Assembly: GCA_963930775.1 (NCBI GenBank)
Contig: OZ005702.1
Span: 2,170,001-2,234,000 of the forward strand
Direction of reading: 5' to 3'
Length of the DNA stretch: 64,000 nt
From: Cliona cf. orientalis
Taxonomy: Eukaryota > Porifera > Demospongiae > Clionaida > Clionaidae
Part shown: one piece after another, positions 13,041 through 24,451 of the stretch
How positions within the stretch are numbered: position 1 is the stretch's first letter
How the letters are laid out: the number at the start of each line of letters is the position of its first letter
The notes under the pieces: generated by a model
What the model saw: the letters and a program-made list of their open reading frames with translations, nothing else
Database searches by the model: none
What the model was told of the DNA's origin: nothing
Translations under genes and position numbers: made by a program

Positions 13041-15099
13041 CTAAGTACCAGTTAAAAAATATTCACAATCTGGAAAAAAATATGTAGCATGCCCATAAAG
13101 GGTACACAGGAATAGCTAAATTAAAATTTTTATGAACTCGGTACTACAAAATAAGCTCACCATTTTGGCCGTAATAATTACCGGAGATACAAGCACCTTC
13201 AGTAATCCAACCAATCATAGCTAATGCAATGCACAGAGTGAACATGATGTTGAGCACAGTGAGGATGAGAGCATTTCTGCCGTACTTCCTAGCTTTAGGA
13301 TAGTTCTTGGAATGTTTTGCCCTCAAGCTCTGTAATCATAATATTTTGTCACTATACAACTGTTTATTGTCCAGTCAATTGCAATTTTGAAGGTGTTAAT
13401 GAACATACGATATAGACGTATGTACTTGTGTACTTGCAAAGATCAGCCTGCATGCACGCAAAATTAACTCAAATGATGCTAACAAATTCAGCAAAGTGTA
13501 TGCAACAGGTATTCTATTGAGCCCAAGGATTATTTCATTAATCAAGAACTAACATTAGGGGTTCGAAGATGATCAGATACCATCATAGTCAGGGCCTAAC
13601 CATAAACTATGCCAACTAGGGATCGGCGGCTATGGCAACATAATATATACTTCCAATGAACTTTAATTCTTTTGCAAGACTCTGCGACAGTACCTACTTA
13701 GGATATAATGCCAATATAATTATTACCTGCAATTTCAGCCAACATGGGTGCTTGCTTAGGCCACTTCAATAATTATGATTAGTTGTTTCCCATTTCCCGC
13801 CCGCATCCTTTCCACAATTTCCAGATTTATTCATTATAGTTATAGTGTATTAGTATACCCGCTCTTATCTCGTTGTCTAATAGTAACTTTAAATTTGGCA
13901 TGGATCGTCAATGTTGCTGGCGCTTGTATAGTGATAAAAATTAATAATGAACCGCATGCCCCAGGCTTTCTGATAAAAGGGGAAACAGTGAATCATATTA
14001 TTGGAGTGGCCTTATCCAAGATACATGCAGCTGCTATACTGGTCTCTATATTTGAAATGTGATACATTGGCGCTTACCCGAGAGTGGGTGCTTGCTCAGG
14101 ACACTATGATTAAATTATTAAATTTTTACCATTGCTGCAAGAATGGTAGCTGGAATACCAAACGCCAGAGAGACTAGATTGAGGAAGGCACAGAGCATCA
14201 TTGTCACCAACGCCAGTATGAGGAAGTCATGAGGTCCTGGATAGTCTGGTGGTGGAGCAACTATCATGGTTGGTGTTTGTCCGGCCACCTGAGTTAATAA
14301 TAATAATAATATTAAATTCTCGTTGGTGCATATGGTACTTCTTGGTCTCATGCCCAGCCCCCTTCATGCACGTGCGAGAAAGGGTCTGGTCAAAAGGGTC
14401 GCACTTCCTTGTCCTCGAGGTATGTACATTGCGGCCCAATCAGGTTGCAGAACCATGGTCACATGACCGTGATTAGTGGAATATAATTATGCATGATCCG
14501 TACGTACGCGCGTGCGCCCGGTCTATGCACACGGTACGGAAGTGGCGGTTAGTTTCTATTGTACGCACACCTGAATTGCCAATTATTACATTCCAACCGG
14601 ATGATGCGTAAGTGCGACCCTTTTGACCAGACCCTTTCTTGCGCGTGCATGAAGGGGGCTGGGCACGAGACCAGGTACTTCTATGATATGCCCATGTGCA
14701 CTGTTGAAATAATTTATGCTGAAACAGGCATATCAGGCCAGACAATCTCATTCCCATGTCACATTATGCATGCACCCAGAGTGTTTCTTCAAAATTAATT
14801 AAATTATGCCATCAGTGCGTGTGCAATGCTGAAAAACTGGGCTTAGTTGTGATGAGTAGGAGGCTAAGGACTCGAATATTTGTAATAAGTTTTGTAGACG
14901 GACTCACCATATTATTATCATCCTGTGGCCGCCATGCCTGAGGCCGTGCTCCACTGGCACTGAGGAATTGTTCTCGAGGTTGCTGGTCCTCGCCTGGTAG
15001 CGGATTTTCGCTGTATTCAGGACTGACAGGAGGCGGATTGATCATCAATGCCGACTGCTCATCCGCCTCATCGCTTGACAGTGACTCTTGGGATGCCAT
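13041..15099 (-). CDS. Dispanin/CD225-like protein D1 (182 aa, 4 exons)
   Basis: Exons are 15099-14908, 14288-14130, 13329-13161 and 13069-13041; 549 bases, 183 in-phase codons. The N-terminal exon is acidic and Ser-rich (MASQESLSSDEADEQS). Exon 2 begins with VAGQTPTMIVAPPPDYPGPH, giving a PPDY motif, and carries membrane segment 1. Exon 3 holds the basic loop SLRAKHSKNYPKARKYGRN and segment 2. Exon 4 is inferred from its acceptor and from the paralogue D2, which keeps the same C-x-YFL end. A 331-bp Mutator-like element sits in intron 1 and is missing from D2. It is divergent from C1, 248 bp away. An upstream in-frame GTG is ignored because D2 starts at the same ATG. Confidence 0.77.
14343..14673. 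mobile_element. 331-bp Mutator-like MITE with 9-bp target duplication
   Basis: Inverted ends of about 60 bp begin TGGTCTCATGCCCAGCCCCC and close with GGGGGCTGGGCACGAGACCA. The flanks GGTACTTCT at 14334-14342 and 14674-14682 are identical. The duplicate unit has a single GGTACTTCT at 30560-30568, so the empty site is preserved. The 9-bp duplication points to the Mutator superfamily (inference from family rules). It lies in intron 1 of D1. Confidence 0.88.
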
Positions 15100-15347
15100 C
15101 GCTCTACTCACGGTGTACCAGTGGCTACTCAGACTCGACTACGCGGTCGTTGGCGAGGGCGTGGTCGACAGGGTTCATCATGTCAATCAACGATCGTTTA
15201 ATAGTAAACAATACGTCATGCTTTAGTAATTTGGGGTTGTCTTTTGCACTATAGACCGTGCGATCGTGGCGAGAGGCTGACGGATGTGACATTGTCTGTA
15301 TGCCTACTCCTTTCCCACAGCGGAGAGAAATCTGTTAGCAATTAATC
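15100..15347. promoter_or_regulatory. Shared promoter region between D1 and C1
   Basis: This 248-bp interval lies between the divergent starts of D1 and C1. The equivalent 202-bp interval between D2 and C3 (31009-31210) is alike near both ends, for example around CAATACGTCATGCTTTAGTA. Conservation of the spacer in both copies supports a bidirectional promoter. Confidence 0.5.
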
Positions 15348-16800
15348 ATGGCTACTGTCACTCAACCAGCGGCTGGCCAGCCAATTATGTTCGTGCATCC
15401 CGCTGGAAACCAAGCGATCTCTTATCATCCCCAAATGGCTGGAGGAGCTGTGATCATGGTGAGACCCAGAGCTAGTTGCCCTGACATATAAAGCCTATTG
15501 AAAAGTCACTCTAGAAGTTCTAATAATAGGTAGCTGATATATTTAATATACGCTATGTTTTGCTGTCAATAAAATTTAATTGTTTTAATTTATGTAGCCC
15601 GTGGTTGCCACCCAACCTCCTAACTACGAATACACACCAAATGACTTCATGGTTCTCTCTCTCATCACTATTATCCTCTGTGGCATTTTCTCTCCGCTGA
15701 CTTTACTGTTGAGTCTGCCAGCTCTTTGCTTTTCTATACAAGTAAGTGTTTTAAGGCCACTCCAAATCAATCATTAGTTTCTGGTCACCCGCCCACATGA
15801 TATTTTGAAAAGCCAGTTTAGGAGGACTATAATGATATTCATAGAAAAGATGACGTAAAATTACACGTATTGAGTCATCATAAAACATGATACTCTCGAG
15901 ATCTCGATCTCAAGCTCATTGCCTTGCTGCACATGGTGAATCGAATACTCTAAACTTCACTATGTCACATCAGTTTGTCATCCTGCATTCTGTTGACCTG
16001 CCAGTGTACTTCAACAGCGCATAGCTAGCTGATACGATCTGACAGGCTATTGTTTGCACTCGAGGTTTGCTGACCATGCATTTGTGGTATAATTTAAGTA
16101 CTTCCTCTTCCTGTCTTAATTCAATTAGTCATAGTCCCACAGTCCTAACCACCCGCCCCCCCCCCCCCCCCCCCCCCCCCGCATGTACTTGAGACAACTG
16201 GTGTGACCAGAAACTAATGATTGACTTGGAGTGGCCTAATAGCGATTGCTGTTTTATAAATTATAACGCACATTATATCAACTAAGGCCATTGCCTTTGC
16301 AAAGATCTAGAGTAGTGGATAAATCCACACGCACGCTAGATTTTATAATATAAGAATACTTCCGTAATGGCAGCTGGAAGCAAGTGTATGCATCCCGGAT
16401 AAGCGCCCATGTGGGCCAATATTGCTAGTTATATATATTTAATCATCTATGGGTGCTTACCCCATGACACTACGACAGATTGAATGATCACTAAGACCAT
16501 AATTATTATTATGATATAACTAATCATTATTAACACCACTAGAGTAGGAAGAATGCCAAAGCTGGAGCTATCAAGGTTGCCAGAAAGCAAGGAATAGCTG
16601 CTGCCTACCTGAGTGTTGGTGCCATTGTTGCTGCTCTGTTAGTTGCTTGTCTCATCATTGGATTCGTCATTTGGCTAGCACTGTCAAATGTGCTTCATGG
16701 CATTCACTTGAGTTACAGTCCCGAACGTCCTAGGCGGTCGAGAGTTGATGACTTACGCTACCACCTGGACCAGAACGTGACATTAATTTCCGTGCTCTAA
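15348..16800 (+). CDS. Dispanin/CD225-like protein C1 (170 aa, 3 exons, unusual tail)
   Basis: Exons are 15348-15458, 15598-15741 and 16543-16800, all phase 0. Residues 1-37 are the N-terminal exon (starts MATVTQPAAGQP). Exon 2 has QPPNYEYTPND (PPNY) just before membrane segment 1. Exon 3 has the loop SRKNAKAGAIKVARKQG and segment 2. After the GF of segment 2 the frame differs from C2 and C3 by one extra T, and a different 40-residue charged tail follows, ending ISVL. The standard tail (YKRR, CDRTG) is present 0.9 kb downstream in the C2 exon 3. Intron 2 carries a 482-bp Harbinger-like element. Confidence 0.75.
15755..16236. mobile_element. 482-bp Harbinger-like MITE with TAA duplication and a poly-C run
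   Basis: The ends GGCCACTCCAAATCAATCAT and ATGATTGACTTGGAGTGGCC are inverted over roughly 33 bp with one mismatch. TAA flanks both sides (15752-15754, 16237-16239). The paralogous intron of C3 near 31,610 lacks it. It contains an unbroken run of 25 C at 16156-16180, which is unusual in such AT-rich DNA and may be length-unstable. Confidence 0.82.
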
Positions 16801-17003
16801 TTATGCGCCACCCAAGATCGGCAATAATATTATTTTTTTAGTGGCACATTAATTAGATTATCCTCTGGATCAATGACTGCCCTGGCACAATAGTATACAT
16901 TGAAGTATTGAAAAGTCACTCTAGTAGTTCTCAACTTAGATCACACTCTGGCTAGCCTATATATACAGGTAGCTGATACGCTATGTTTTGTTAATTTATG
17001 TAG

Positions 17004-17886
17004 CCCGTGGTTGCCACCCAACCTCCTAACTATGAATACACACCAAATGACTTCATGGTTCTCTCTCTCATCACTATTATCCTCTGTGGCATTCTCTCTC
17101 CGCTGACTTTACTGTTGAGTCTGCCAGATCTTTGCTACAAATTGATTGGCATGGCATGTTACCTTTGTATAATATTATGTAGTTATCATTAATTATTTTG
17201 TCAATTATACTGTCCCACGTTAGGCATCAGTCATTAAGGACATTGCCGTTGCAAGGAGTATAGCTACTAGCTAAATCCTCGGTATGCATGTTAGAATACT
17301 TCTGTAATTTTTGGGGGCCAAAAAGCAAATGTATGCATCCTGGGTAAGTGCCCATGTAGGCCAAAATTGCTATTTAATCACCTACAACAGATTGCTGAAT
17401 GTTGCATGATTATTATAACTAATTAACACCATTAGAGTAGGAAGAATGCCAAAGCTGGAGCTATCAAGGTTGCCAGAAAGCAAGGAATAGCTGCTGCCTA
17501 CCTGAGTGTTGGTGCCATTGTTGCTGCTCTGTTAGTTGCTTGTCTCATCACAGGATTCATCATTGGCTTTCTTGGTCCACCGTATAAACGACGACAATAC
17601 TGTGATAGGACTGGTAGATGCCGGTAAGTATTAATTAAAATGTTGAGGGGAGTACCCTCCACCTGAAAATATTACTGTGCTATATAGTATACCTTTGTTA
17701 ATAAAACTACTAGTGTTGAGCATGTATCGGAACATTTCCCTAGGAACTAGAGCATGACCTCTGACTCATGTGTATACGGTGTTTAACTTATTGTGCTATC
17801 GTATACTTTAATTTCCCCACTCTCAAACATTAATAAATCTATTAATTTTTGTCCCCATTAATCAACATTATTTTATCAGATACTGA
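17004..17886 (+). pseudogene. C2: tandem copy of C exons 2-4 lacking exon 1
   Basis: Exon 2' begins at 17004 after a good acceptor and is almost identical to C1 exon 2, but its last codons and donor are deleted, so it reads into a stop. Exon 3' (17436-17623) and exon 4' (17880-17886) are intact and encode the ordinary C tail (GPPYKRRQYC, ending CRY). There is no first exon. Spliced from C1 exon 2, exons 3'-4' give an in-frame 149-residue protein, so they may serve C1 as alternative terminal exons. The copy arose by duplication of intron 1 through exon 3: the word GAAAAGTCACTCTAG occurs before each exon 2. Confidence 0.7.
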
Positions 17887-19338
17887 TACACTCATCCTAC
17901 GCAGAGGAACTTTCTCATAGATGGTAAAATTCAAGTCACAAACAAATTAATCTATATCTACTTAATTGCATTGTACTATCCATAATCACCCACTAATTAA
18001 TAATATTTGACCTGTGCTTCATCAGTTTTTATATCATGACATTGTGTCCATGGCTTGTACCGTATTCGTTCGATCAGACGCTGCTCTCGATTATAGTCGC
18101 CGCTCTTGAATAGTCACCGCACCTCCAGAAGTGTTGAATGAAATAGTCACCGCTCTCGAATAGTAGCTGCACCATATGGAATTCCATACAAGACAAAAAT
18201 ATCAAATACAAAATATCAAGTTCAAACATCAAATATCAAGTTCAACGCCTACTATTCGAGAAGCACGCAGCATGTGGACATGCCTCGCGACTCTCTTGAT
18301 GGCAGGTACACGATATTATCAAAATGCTTAGCAGTCTTCTAGAACAAGTTTTAACCTTCTTCTATATCAGCAAAAGGGCCAGAATCTCCTCGATCAGTGG
18401 TGTCAATCGACAGTTTCTCTAAGGATTGCCTCTCTGGCAGCTACTGGTATTAATAAACGCCACTCTCGAATATATAGTCGCCACTCGAATAAACGCCGCA
18501 CGAACTCGGGTGACAAAATAAATAGTTGCCGCGGCATCTTATCGAGCGAATACGGTATATTATATCATTACTGGGACATATTGTTTACTGATTTGACTTG
18601 TCACGAATCAACTTGTGGATTATTGACTATGAATATCATTATATTTATAATGGGAGTCAAAAAGGTCCATACCTTAGCTAGTAGACTATTATTTTGCTAC
18701 ATAGTTACACCTAGCTATCTGTGTGCATGATTAAGTAACTCCAACCACTGACGGTTTAATTCAACATTAAATTTTATGCATAAATATGAATGATAATAGC
18801 TATTATAATTATTAATAATACCAGGGGCAGATCCAGGAGTTGAGGAAGTGGGGAGCACAAAGATAAGCACGCATGCAATATTAATTTTATGGCCATGGTA
18901 TGGTTTTATGAAAGAAAAGGTTGAAGATACTAGAAACAGGGCAAATTTGAGTGGTCAGGCCTGTCATTGGTAGCAAGACTTGACCACATAATACGACTAT
19001 ATATTGCTTTGCTGGGGCATGCAAGGTGCACATAGCACCAACAGTATTAAATTTTACCAAAAGATCAACCAGAAAAGTGGTCAGACCATGGCTTGACCAG
19101 CTCCTACGGCCTTTAAGTTAATGAAATGTTGAGGTTTCATAGCAAGACCAATGGATCAATAATATTATTATTATTGTGCTGAATGAGAAGGCTCACTGCT
19201 GAAGGGGGGGGGGGGGGGTGGAGGGGCACTGACTCCTTCAAATTCCTCTGGATCCACCACTGTACACTTTGATAATGACAATAATAATAATATAATAATA
19301 TTATTGAAGAGATTGAGTTAAACTTGCTGGCTCATCAA
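17887..19338. other. Gene-free interval between C2 and A'1
   Basis: No exon was recognised. The interval holds the 500-bp TA element at 18058-18557, a poly-G run of about 15 bases at 19204-19218, and sequence alike to 32,450-33,410 in the second unit. Confidence 0.55.
18058..18557. mobile_element. 500-bp TA-flanked MITE built of TCGAATAGTCGCC words
   Basis: The ends TACCGTATTCGTTCGAT and ATCGAGCGAATACGGTA are inverted (imperfect inside). The word TCGAATAGT(C/T)GCC repeats in both arms. The second unit shows the empty site at about 32,613 (GGCTTGTATATTATA), so the duplicated target is TA. No transposase is present. Confidence 0.85.
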
Positions 19339-20907
19339 TTAATCGAATGGATCATAGCAACCTGCCATTGTAATAATATTTAATTTTTGTAATTATCACA
19401 CATTCATATTAAATTATTTTGTACTGAATACGTACCAACGTCTTTGAAGTAGCCATAACGAAAATAATCATATGAGCATCCCAGCGTGAGGCCAGTGATC
19501 AGCAGACCTATGCACAGGGTGAAGAGAATGTTCAAAACAGTTGTCACTAAGGAGTACGTTCCATAGATCTTGGCCTTATAATTAGAGTATTCTCTGTTGC
19601 TTTTCGCATTTTTACTCTAAAAAAATCAAGCGTATAAAGTTGTATTATAGTTCAGATCCTCAAATTGAAGTGCAGGTTAGTGTACATGTATGGTGTATGG
19701 TCTGATGATAACTCAAATCAGCTATTAATTATTATGACCATGTGATCTTATCTCCAAAATTATGTAAAAATTAATGACATAGTGGTCGCTAGGCCTGGGC
19801 CAAATATTCGTGAATAATTTTTTGAATAATAGGCAGCTTCTTGAAGAAGTTGAATAACGGGCTTTTTAACTGCTCAAGGAAGTAGTGCGCATACACAATG
19901 TGTGCTTAAAATAGAAAACTTTGTGTCTGTGATCAAATGAAGGAAGCACTTGAGCAAACAGCTCAGATAACTAGTCATTGATCATTTTTGGGAGTGCTAA
20001 AAGTTCCTTTAGCCTCATGATCAGAACTTATAATAAAGAGAAAATTTTCATGTAATTCAGCACTTGTTGGCCTAATATTCTGGTCATATTCATGTTTCAT
20101 TTGCATTTTGGCTTTTTTTTAAGAATAATAGGTAACTTTCTCTTGAATAATAGGGTAGACAAGTTAAGAATAATTATTTGAATAATGGACAAATTTAAAG
20201 TAATATTTGGCCCAGGCCTAGTGGTCACAGAGCTAGCGCTAGTCTTGTCCCCAGACTCCACCTCCAAGGAGAAAAAAGTCTGGCGAACTTGGGCAGAATT
20301 GATATCCTTGGGCATTTTCCACGCACCAATGAGATCGCAGCTCTGCCATAGAGACCAATCAGATCAAAGCTTTACCTACTTGTTGGCACGTGCCATAGAA
20401 TGATAACAGAAGATTCGGCCAAAGTACACCAGACAATTTTACCCTTTGCTCCTCGAGGGTGGGATCTGGAAACCATCACAATGTAGATCAATTGGAAAAC
20501 ATTCAATTAGATACAGGAGAACTAAAATCATGTTACTCACTAGTGCAGAGAAAATTATTGCTGGAATTCCAAAGCCCAAAGACAGCAAATTAAGAATAAT
20601 TTGCACAGATGATGGCGGTAATTATGGCGAGAATAAGAAAGTCATGGGGAGCTTTGTGGGGAGCTACTGGAACAGCAACTGATGTGGGAAGTTGCAATTG
20701 ATCATAGTATCCTGGATCACCGACTGGTGGGGCCTGTTAGTGAAATGGTCTCAGTATACTACTTGAATACATCGAGCATCTACGATCACTTACAGCTATG
20801 TACTGAACTGGTCCTTGTTGGTGGCCTAGATGAAGGCAGTCGCAGGCCAGGGGAGCTATAGCTACCTGAGTAACCTCGCGGTGATCATCCTCAGGTTCTG
20901 TGGCCAT
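19339..20907 (-). pseudogene. Dispanin A'1, frameshifted in exon 2
   Basis: Exon 1 is 20907-20794 (38 codons, MATEPEDDHREV, ends VQYIA), exon 2 20733-20541, exon 3 19616-19436, exon 4 19361-19339 (gives GCYDPFD). Exons 1, 3 and 4 are open. Exon 2 has four extra bases after ICA in membrane segment 1 compared with A'3, so the protein would stop in that segment. The host copy is thus probably dead, or makes a short truncated form. An earlier stretch reads normally, including KAPHDFLILAIITAIICA. A 431-bp hAT-like element lies in the intron between exons 2 and 3. Confidence 0.7.
19790..20220. mobile_element. 431-bp hAT-like MITE with 8-bp target duplication
   Basis: The ends TAGGCCTGGGCCAAATATT and AATATTTGGCCCAGGCCTA are exact inverse complements. 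GTGGTCGC at 19782-19789 and GTGGTCAC at 20221-20228 flank it. The second unit has a single GTGGTCAC near 33,857 with the same surroundings, so this is a filled/empty pair. An 8-bp duplication fits the hAT superfamily (inference). Confidence 0.85.
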
Positions 20908-21108
20908 CTCTGGTGCGCTATCTCAACTGAACCACACCCACTCGATAATCATTGTTTATACACGCGGATCATAGGGTGGAGCACTGTTACCTGGGAGTCT
21001 GTAACTTGCAATTGAGCTGTCAATTTGCTTCCCCTCCAGCTAAGTAGCCACATAGCTACCTTCTCTCCCCTCTTTCATACTCATCTACACATCTCTAGCT
21101 CTCCCCTA

Positions 21109-21126
21109 CTCCTCCTCCTCCTCCTC

Positions 21127-21184
<58 letters not shown>
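21109..21184. repeat. CTC/CT microsatellite
   Basis: A CTC-triplet run passes into about 30 CT dinucleotides. It sits between the first exon of A'1 and the last exon of A'2. Confidence 0.95.
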
Positions 21185-21187
<3 letters not shown>

Positions 21188-21865
21188 GTATCTGGTAAAG
21201 TGTAGCGGATCCTGCACACACACACACACACAATGGTGCATAAGTGCATTTTTATGTACTCAGATATAATAGATAGCTAGAGTGAATTGTTTTTTTGGAA
21301 AATAAATTAAAATCTATATTAAGTTGCAGCAGTTAATTGCATCCATATTATAGCTAGCTAAAACAGAAAATTGATTTTATTTTCAGTGAAAAATGAATAT
21401 CAATTAATAATTTTTATGCCCTTAGCTAAGTTACTGACGGCCTAAGGTCCCTTTTCTGAGTAGGTCACATACCATCTTATTTAAGTATAATAATATACAT
21501 TATAAAACCGCTTCTTATCTCTTGTCTATTCAGGGCTTGCTCAGGCTCGTGCTGAATCCGATGATTAAATATTATTAAATTTTAACGCGACTCAGGAAAG
21601 GTATAATAGAATTATACCTGAGGTGATAATAGACTACTTTGCTATAATGTCATACTGATTAAGTAACGCTTAGCTACGAAATTTTTAATCTGGATGGATC
21701 ACAACATAGACAATAATGATTATGAATAACAGTTACTGTTATTAATGATGAGAACTTAATTATTGGCATGACATTAGGCTACGGCTAATAATATCAGAAA
21801 TATTGTCATTACACCGGTAACATATTATTGAAAGAGATTGAGTTAAACTTGCTGGCTCATCCATT

Positions 21866-24376
21866 TTATATGAATGGGTTGTAGCACCCTGCCATTAGTA
21901 TGAGTAATTGAAGTTAATTATCACACATTCAATAAATTTTGTACTGAATAGATACATACCAGGGTAGCTGTAGTAGCCATATCTAAAATAGTTGTATGAG
22001 CATCCCACCACAAGGCCGGTGATTAGCAGACTTATGCACAGGGTAAAGATAATGTTCACAATGGTCATCGTAAGGGAGTACTTTCCGTAGGTCTTGGCCC
22101 TGGAGTATTGTCTGTCGTGTTTTGCACGTTTGCTCTGAAATTAAAAATGCATGACAGTCAAAGTTAATTATTGTACTATATAACCAGAAAATTATGTGAC
22201 CTAATCACCATAATAATGATGCAGTGGTCACAGCGCAGACTTGAAATCAGGTATTAAAGGGGAAACTCAAATCATGACTCACCAGTGTAGCAAAAATTAC
22301 TGCTGGAATCCCAAAGCCCAGAGAAAGCAAATTGAGAACTACACAGATGATGGTGGTAATTAAGGCAAGAATAAGAAAGTCATGGGGAGCTTTGTGGGGA
22401 GGGAGATCATCAGCAACTGACGTGGGAAACAGATAGCCTGGACCACCGACTGGTGGAGCCTGTTTAATGGCGAAACAGTGTATAATAATGACAATAATTA
22501 ACTTAATTAAGCTTTTGGGTATTAATCTTGTATATATACTGTATTCCATAATTATAATTCGTGGCTTTGGTAGGACATTATTACGAACTTGTACAGGAAT
22601 GGCATAATAAACTAGCTATTTCTTCAGTGCTAGCTTGAATATCTATGGCTTCATTATGAGCGATACGACCTCATGTCAAGAATTCCCATATTTGTATGCC
22701 AAGGATTAAAAACGAATCATTGACATATTATCATAGAGTCTAATGGGATGGCTTAATTGTTGGATGTTTAATAGTACTATAGGTCCTTGTCATATTTAAT
22801 GCTAGGGCTAAAAAAAGGTTTATAGTAGCTACTGTTCTGTCGGGTCATAATAATAGTGTTATGCACAAAGTTTGCTTGATACACGAGTACTGCGGCTGCT
22901 ACTACAGCTAGTATTGGATGGTGCATGCATAGGATATGCATAATATTTGCATGCTAACTAATTATTTCTTGGAAGGAGATTGCACAAGGAACTCCTTACG
23001 ACAGTCGGGAAGAGGAGCCTAGACCACTTTTACTGTATGACATGATACAACTGCAAATCATGTGTGTCACTTGTAGATCTATATGTAGGTATATCTACTA
23101 TCCCTCACCGCTATGTACTGTACTGGTCCTTGTTGATGGACACCGCCTGCCACAGCCTGAGCCGGTTGTTCCGAGCGAAGCGAGGTTCCCACTCGGGTCC
23201 TGATGACACTTGCATGGTTTCCCGAATTTCGAAAATCTCGCTCTCGGCCTCTAGAGCATCACAGGCCAGCCTTTACAGTTTATCAACTGTTGATCAGATT
23301 GCTAACCTGCTACCGAGTGTCACAAAGCCGTGCAATGCTTCGTCTTGCCTAAGTGTATGTACCCAATTTGAAAAATTGTGCGCCTCCCTTAAAGCTCGCA
23401 CTCCACTGTCACAGTTGTGACCCCAACTTCATTACTACTCACAGATTGGCTGACAATCGGCCCACTCTTTGAACATGTCAAACTGACAACCTAGCTAAAA
23501 ATTGGACTTACTGTGTGGGCGTAATGTTGCGTCCGTGGACTTTTTTGCACATATCCTGTAGTCCCTTTGTCAGCTCCTTCACAAACATAGGAGGTGTCTA
23601 AAGCCGGTACCTATCCAATACTAAACTTTCAGACTCCTAGTCTTAACTAGCGCCTCGCCAGAGACGGTCAAATAGATCTACAGAACGCAAGGATTTTAGC
23701 ACCGTCTGGCTCGTATTGAGGTAACCTTGCCCCACCCTAGCTAGAGCCTCGTACCTTGGCACGTGCCAAGCACGAGGCTAGCCCCACCCAGCGCTCGTCC
23801 TCCTCTGCCTTAGTCTCGTTCCCAGACCCCATCACGCACGCGAGGAAAGGGTCTGGGGACATTGGAGGCCTTTTCTTGGTCGTGCGCACCATCACGTGAC
23901 TGCACGTGCTCCAATACAAACCTATGCAAATAATCACATGATTGCTGAGCTTGCAGAACCAAGAATCAGCGCCAATGTCCCCAGACCCTTTCCTCCTTTT
24001 GGGGGTGGGGTCTGGGGACGAGACTACCTCTGCCTAGCCTCTATGGCCTACTTGCCTTGGGGGGTGTGGTGCAACCGGCGCTAAATCCGCGATCCGGTAA
24101 GCTCACCGCGTACCGTACTATACCGCATCCTAACCAATTATTGACTTGTGCGCTGAGCGAGGAAATTCCTGCACTCACGTGTGTCCCTAGTTGGTAGACT
24201 TGGCCTTGAGGCCATGCCTGGAAGGTTGCTCCTTGTTGTAGCTGTACGTCCCCGAATGCCTGTTGCTTCGTTTCGCCTACTGTTTGATCTGGGTGAAGGG
24301 AGTCGACGTAGGCCGGGGGAGCCACGGCTTCAACGAGTGCCGCGGGTTGATCAACCTCAGGTGAATCTGTGTCCAT
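21866..24376 (-). CDS. Dispanin A'2, first exon interrupted by a 1-kb insertion
   Basis: Exon 2 (22459-22283), exon 3 (22134-21960) and exon 4 (21888-21866, giving GCYNPFI) are intact and in phase. Exon 1 begins at 24376 (MDTDSPEVDQPAAL) but at 24191 runs into inserted DNA; its original end is found at 23170-23109. The intact paralogue A'4 shows the uninterrupted exon. The reading frame stays open across the junction and meets a GTGAGC donor at 24106-24101, so a 90-codon substitute exon 1 ending IVRYA could splice in phase 0 to exon 2. Whether the gene is rescued this way or is dead is undecided. PPAY is kept in the N-terminal part. Confidence 0.55.
23738..23780. mobile_element. 43-bp palindromic Mutator-like element
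   Basis: Nearly all of it is one palindrome around TTGGCACGTGCCAAG with outer AGCCTCGT/ACGAGGCT. It is flanked by GCCCCACCC at 23729-23737 and 23781-23789, an exact 9-bp duplication. Confidence 0.75.
23811..24026. mobile_element. 216-bp Mutator-like MITE with 9-bp target duplication
   Basis: The ends TAGTCTCGTTCCCAGACCCC and GGGGTCTGGGGACGAGACTA are inverted. CCTCTGCCT at 23802-23810 and 24027-24035 is an exact 9-bp duplication. Confidence 0.85.
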
Positions 24377-24451
24377 CTCTAGCTGGAGCGCTCATGCAGC
24401 GTTGATCACTAGAACCACACCCACTCGTATTGTTTACTCGCAGTGTGTCAT

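Larger units (their letters stand above)
23171..24190. mobile_element. 1.02-kb insertion in A'2 exon 1, itself carrying two nested miniature elements
   Basis: Comparison with 36,945-36,960 in A'4 places the borders after GCCGGTTGTT (23170) and before TTGGTAGAC (24191). Only TT is shared at the borders, so the class of the insertion is unclear. It contains the 43-bp and 216-bp Mutator-like elements listed separately. I recognise no protein in it. Confidence 0.65.

Noticed and set aside
17004-17192. Stand-alone 61-residue membrane protein
   Set aside because: It is C2 exon 2' reading past a deleted donor, not an independent gene.
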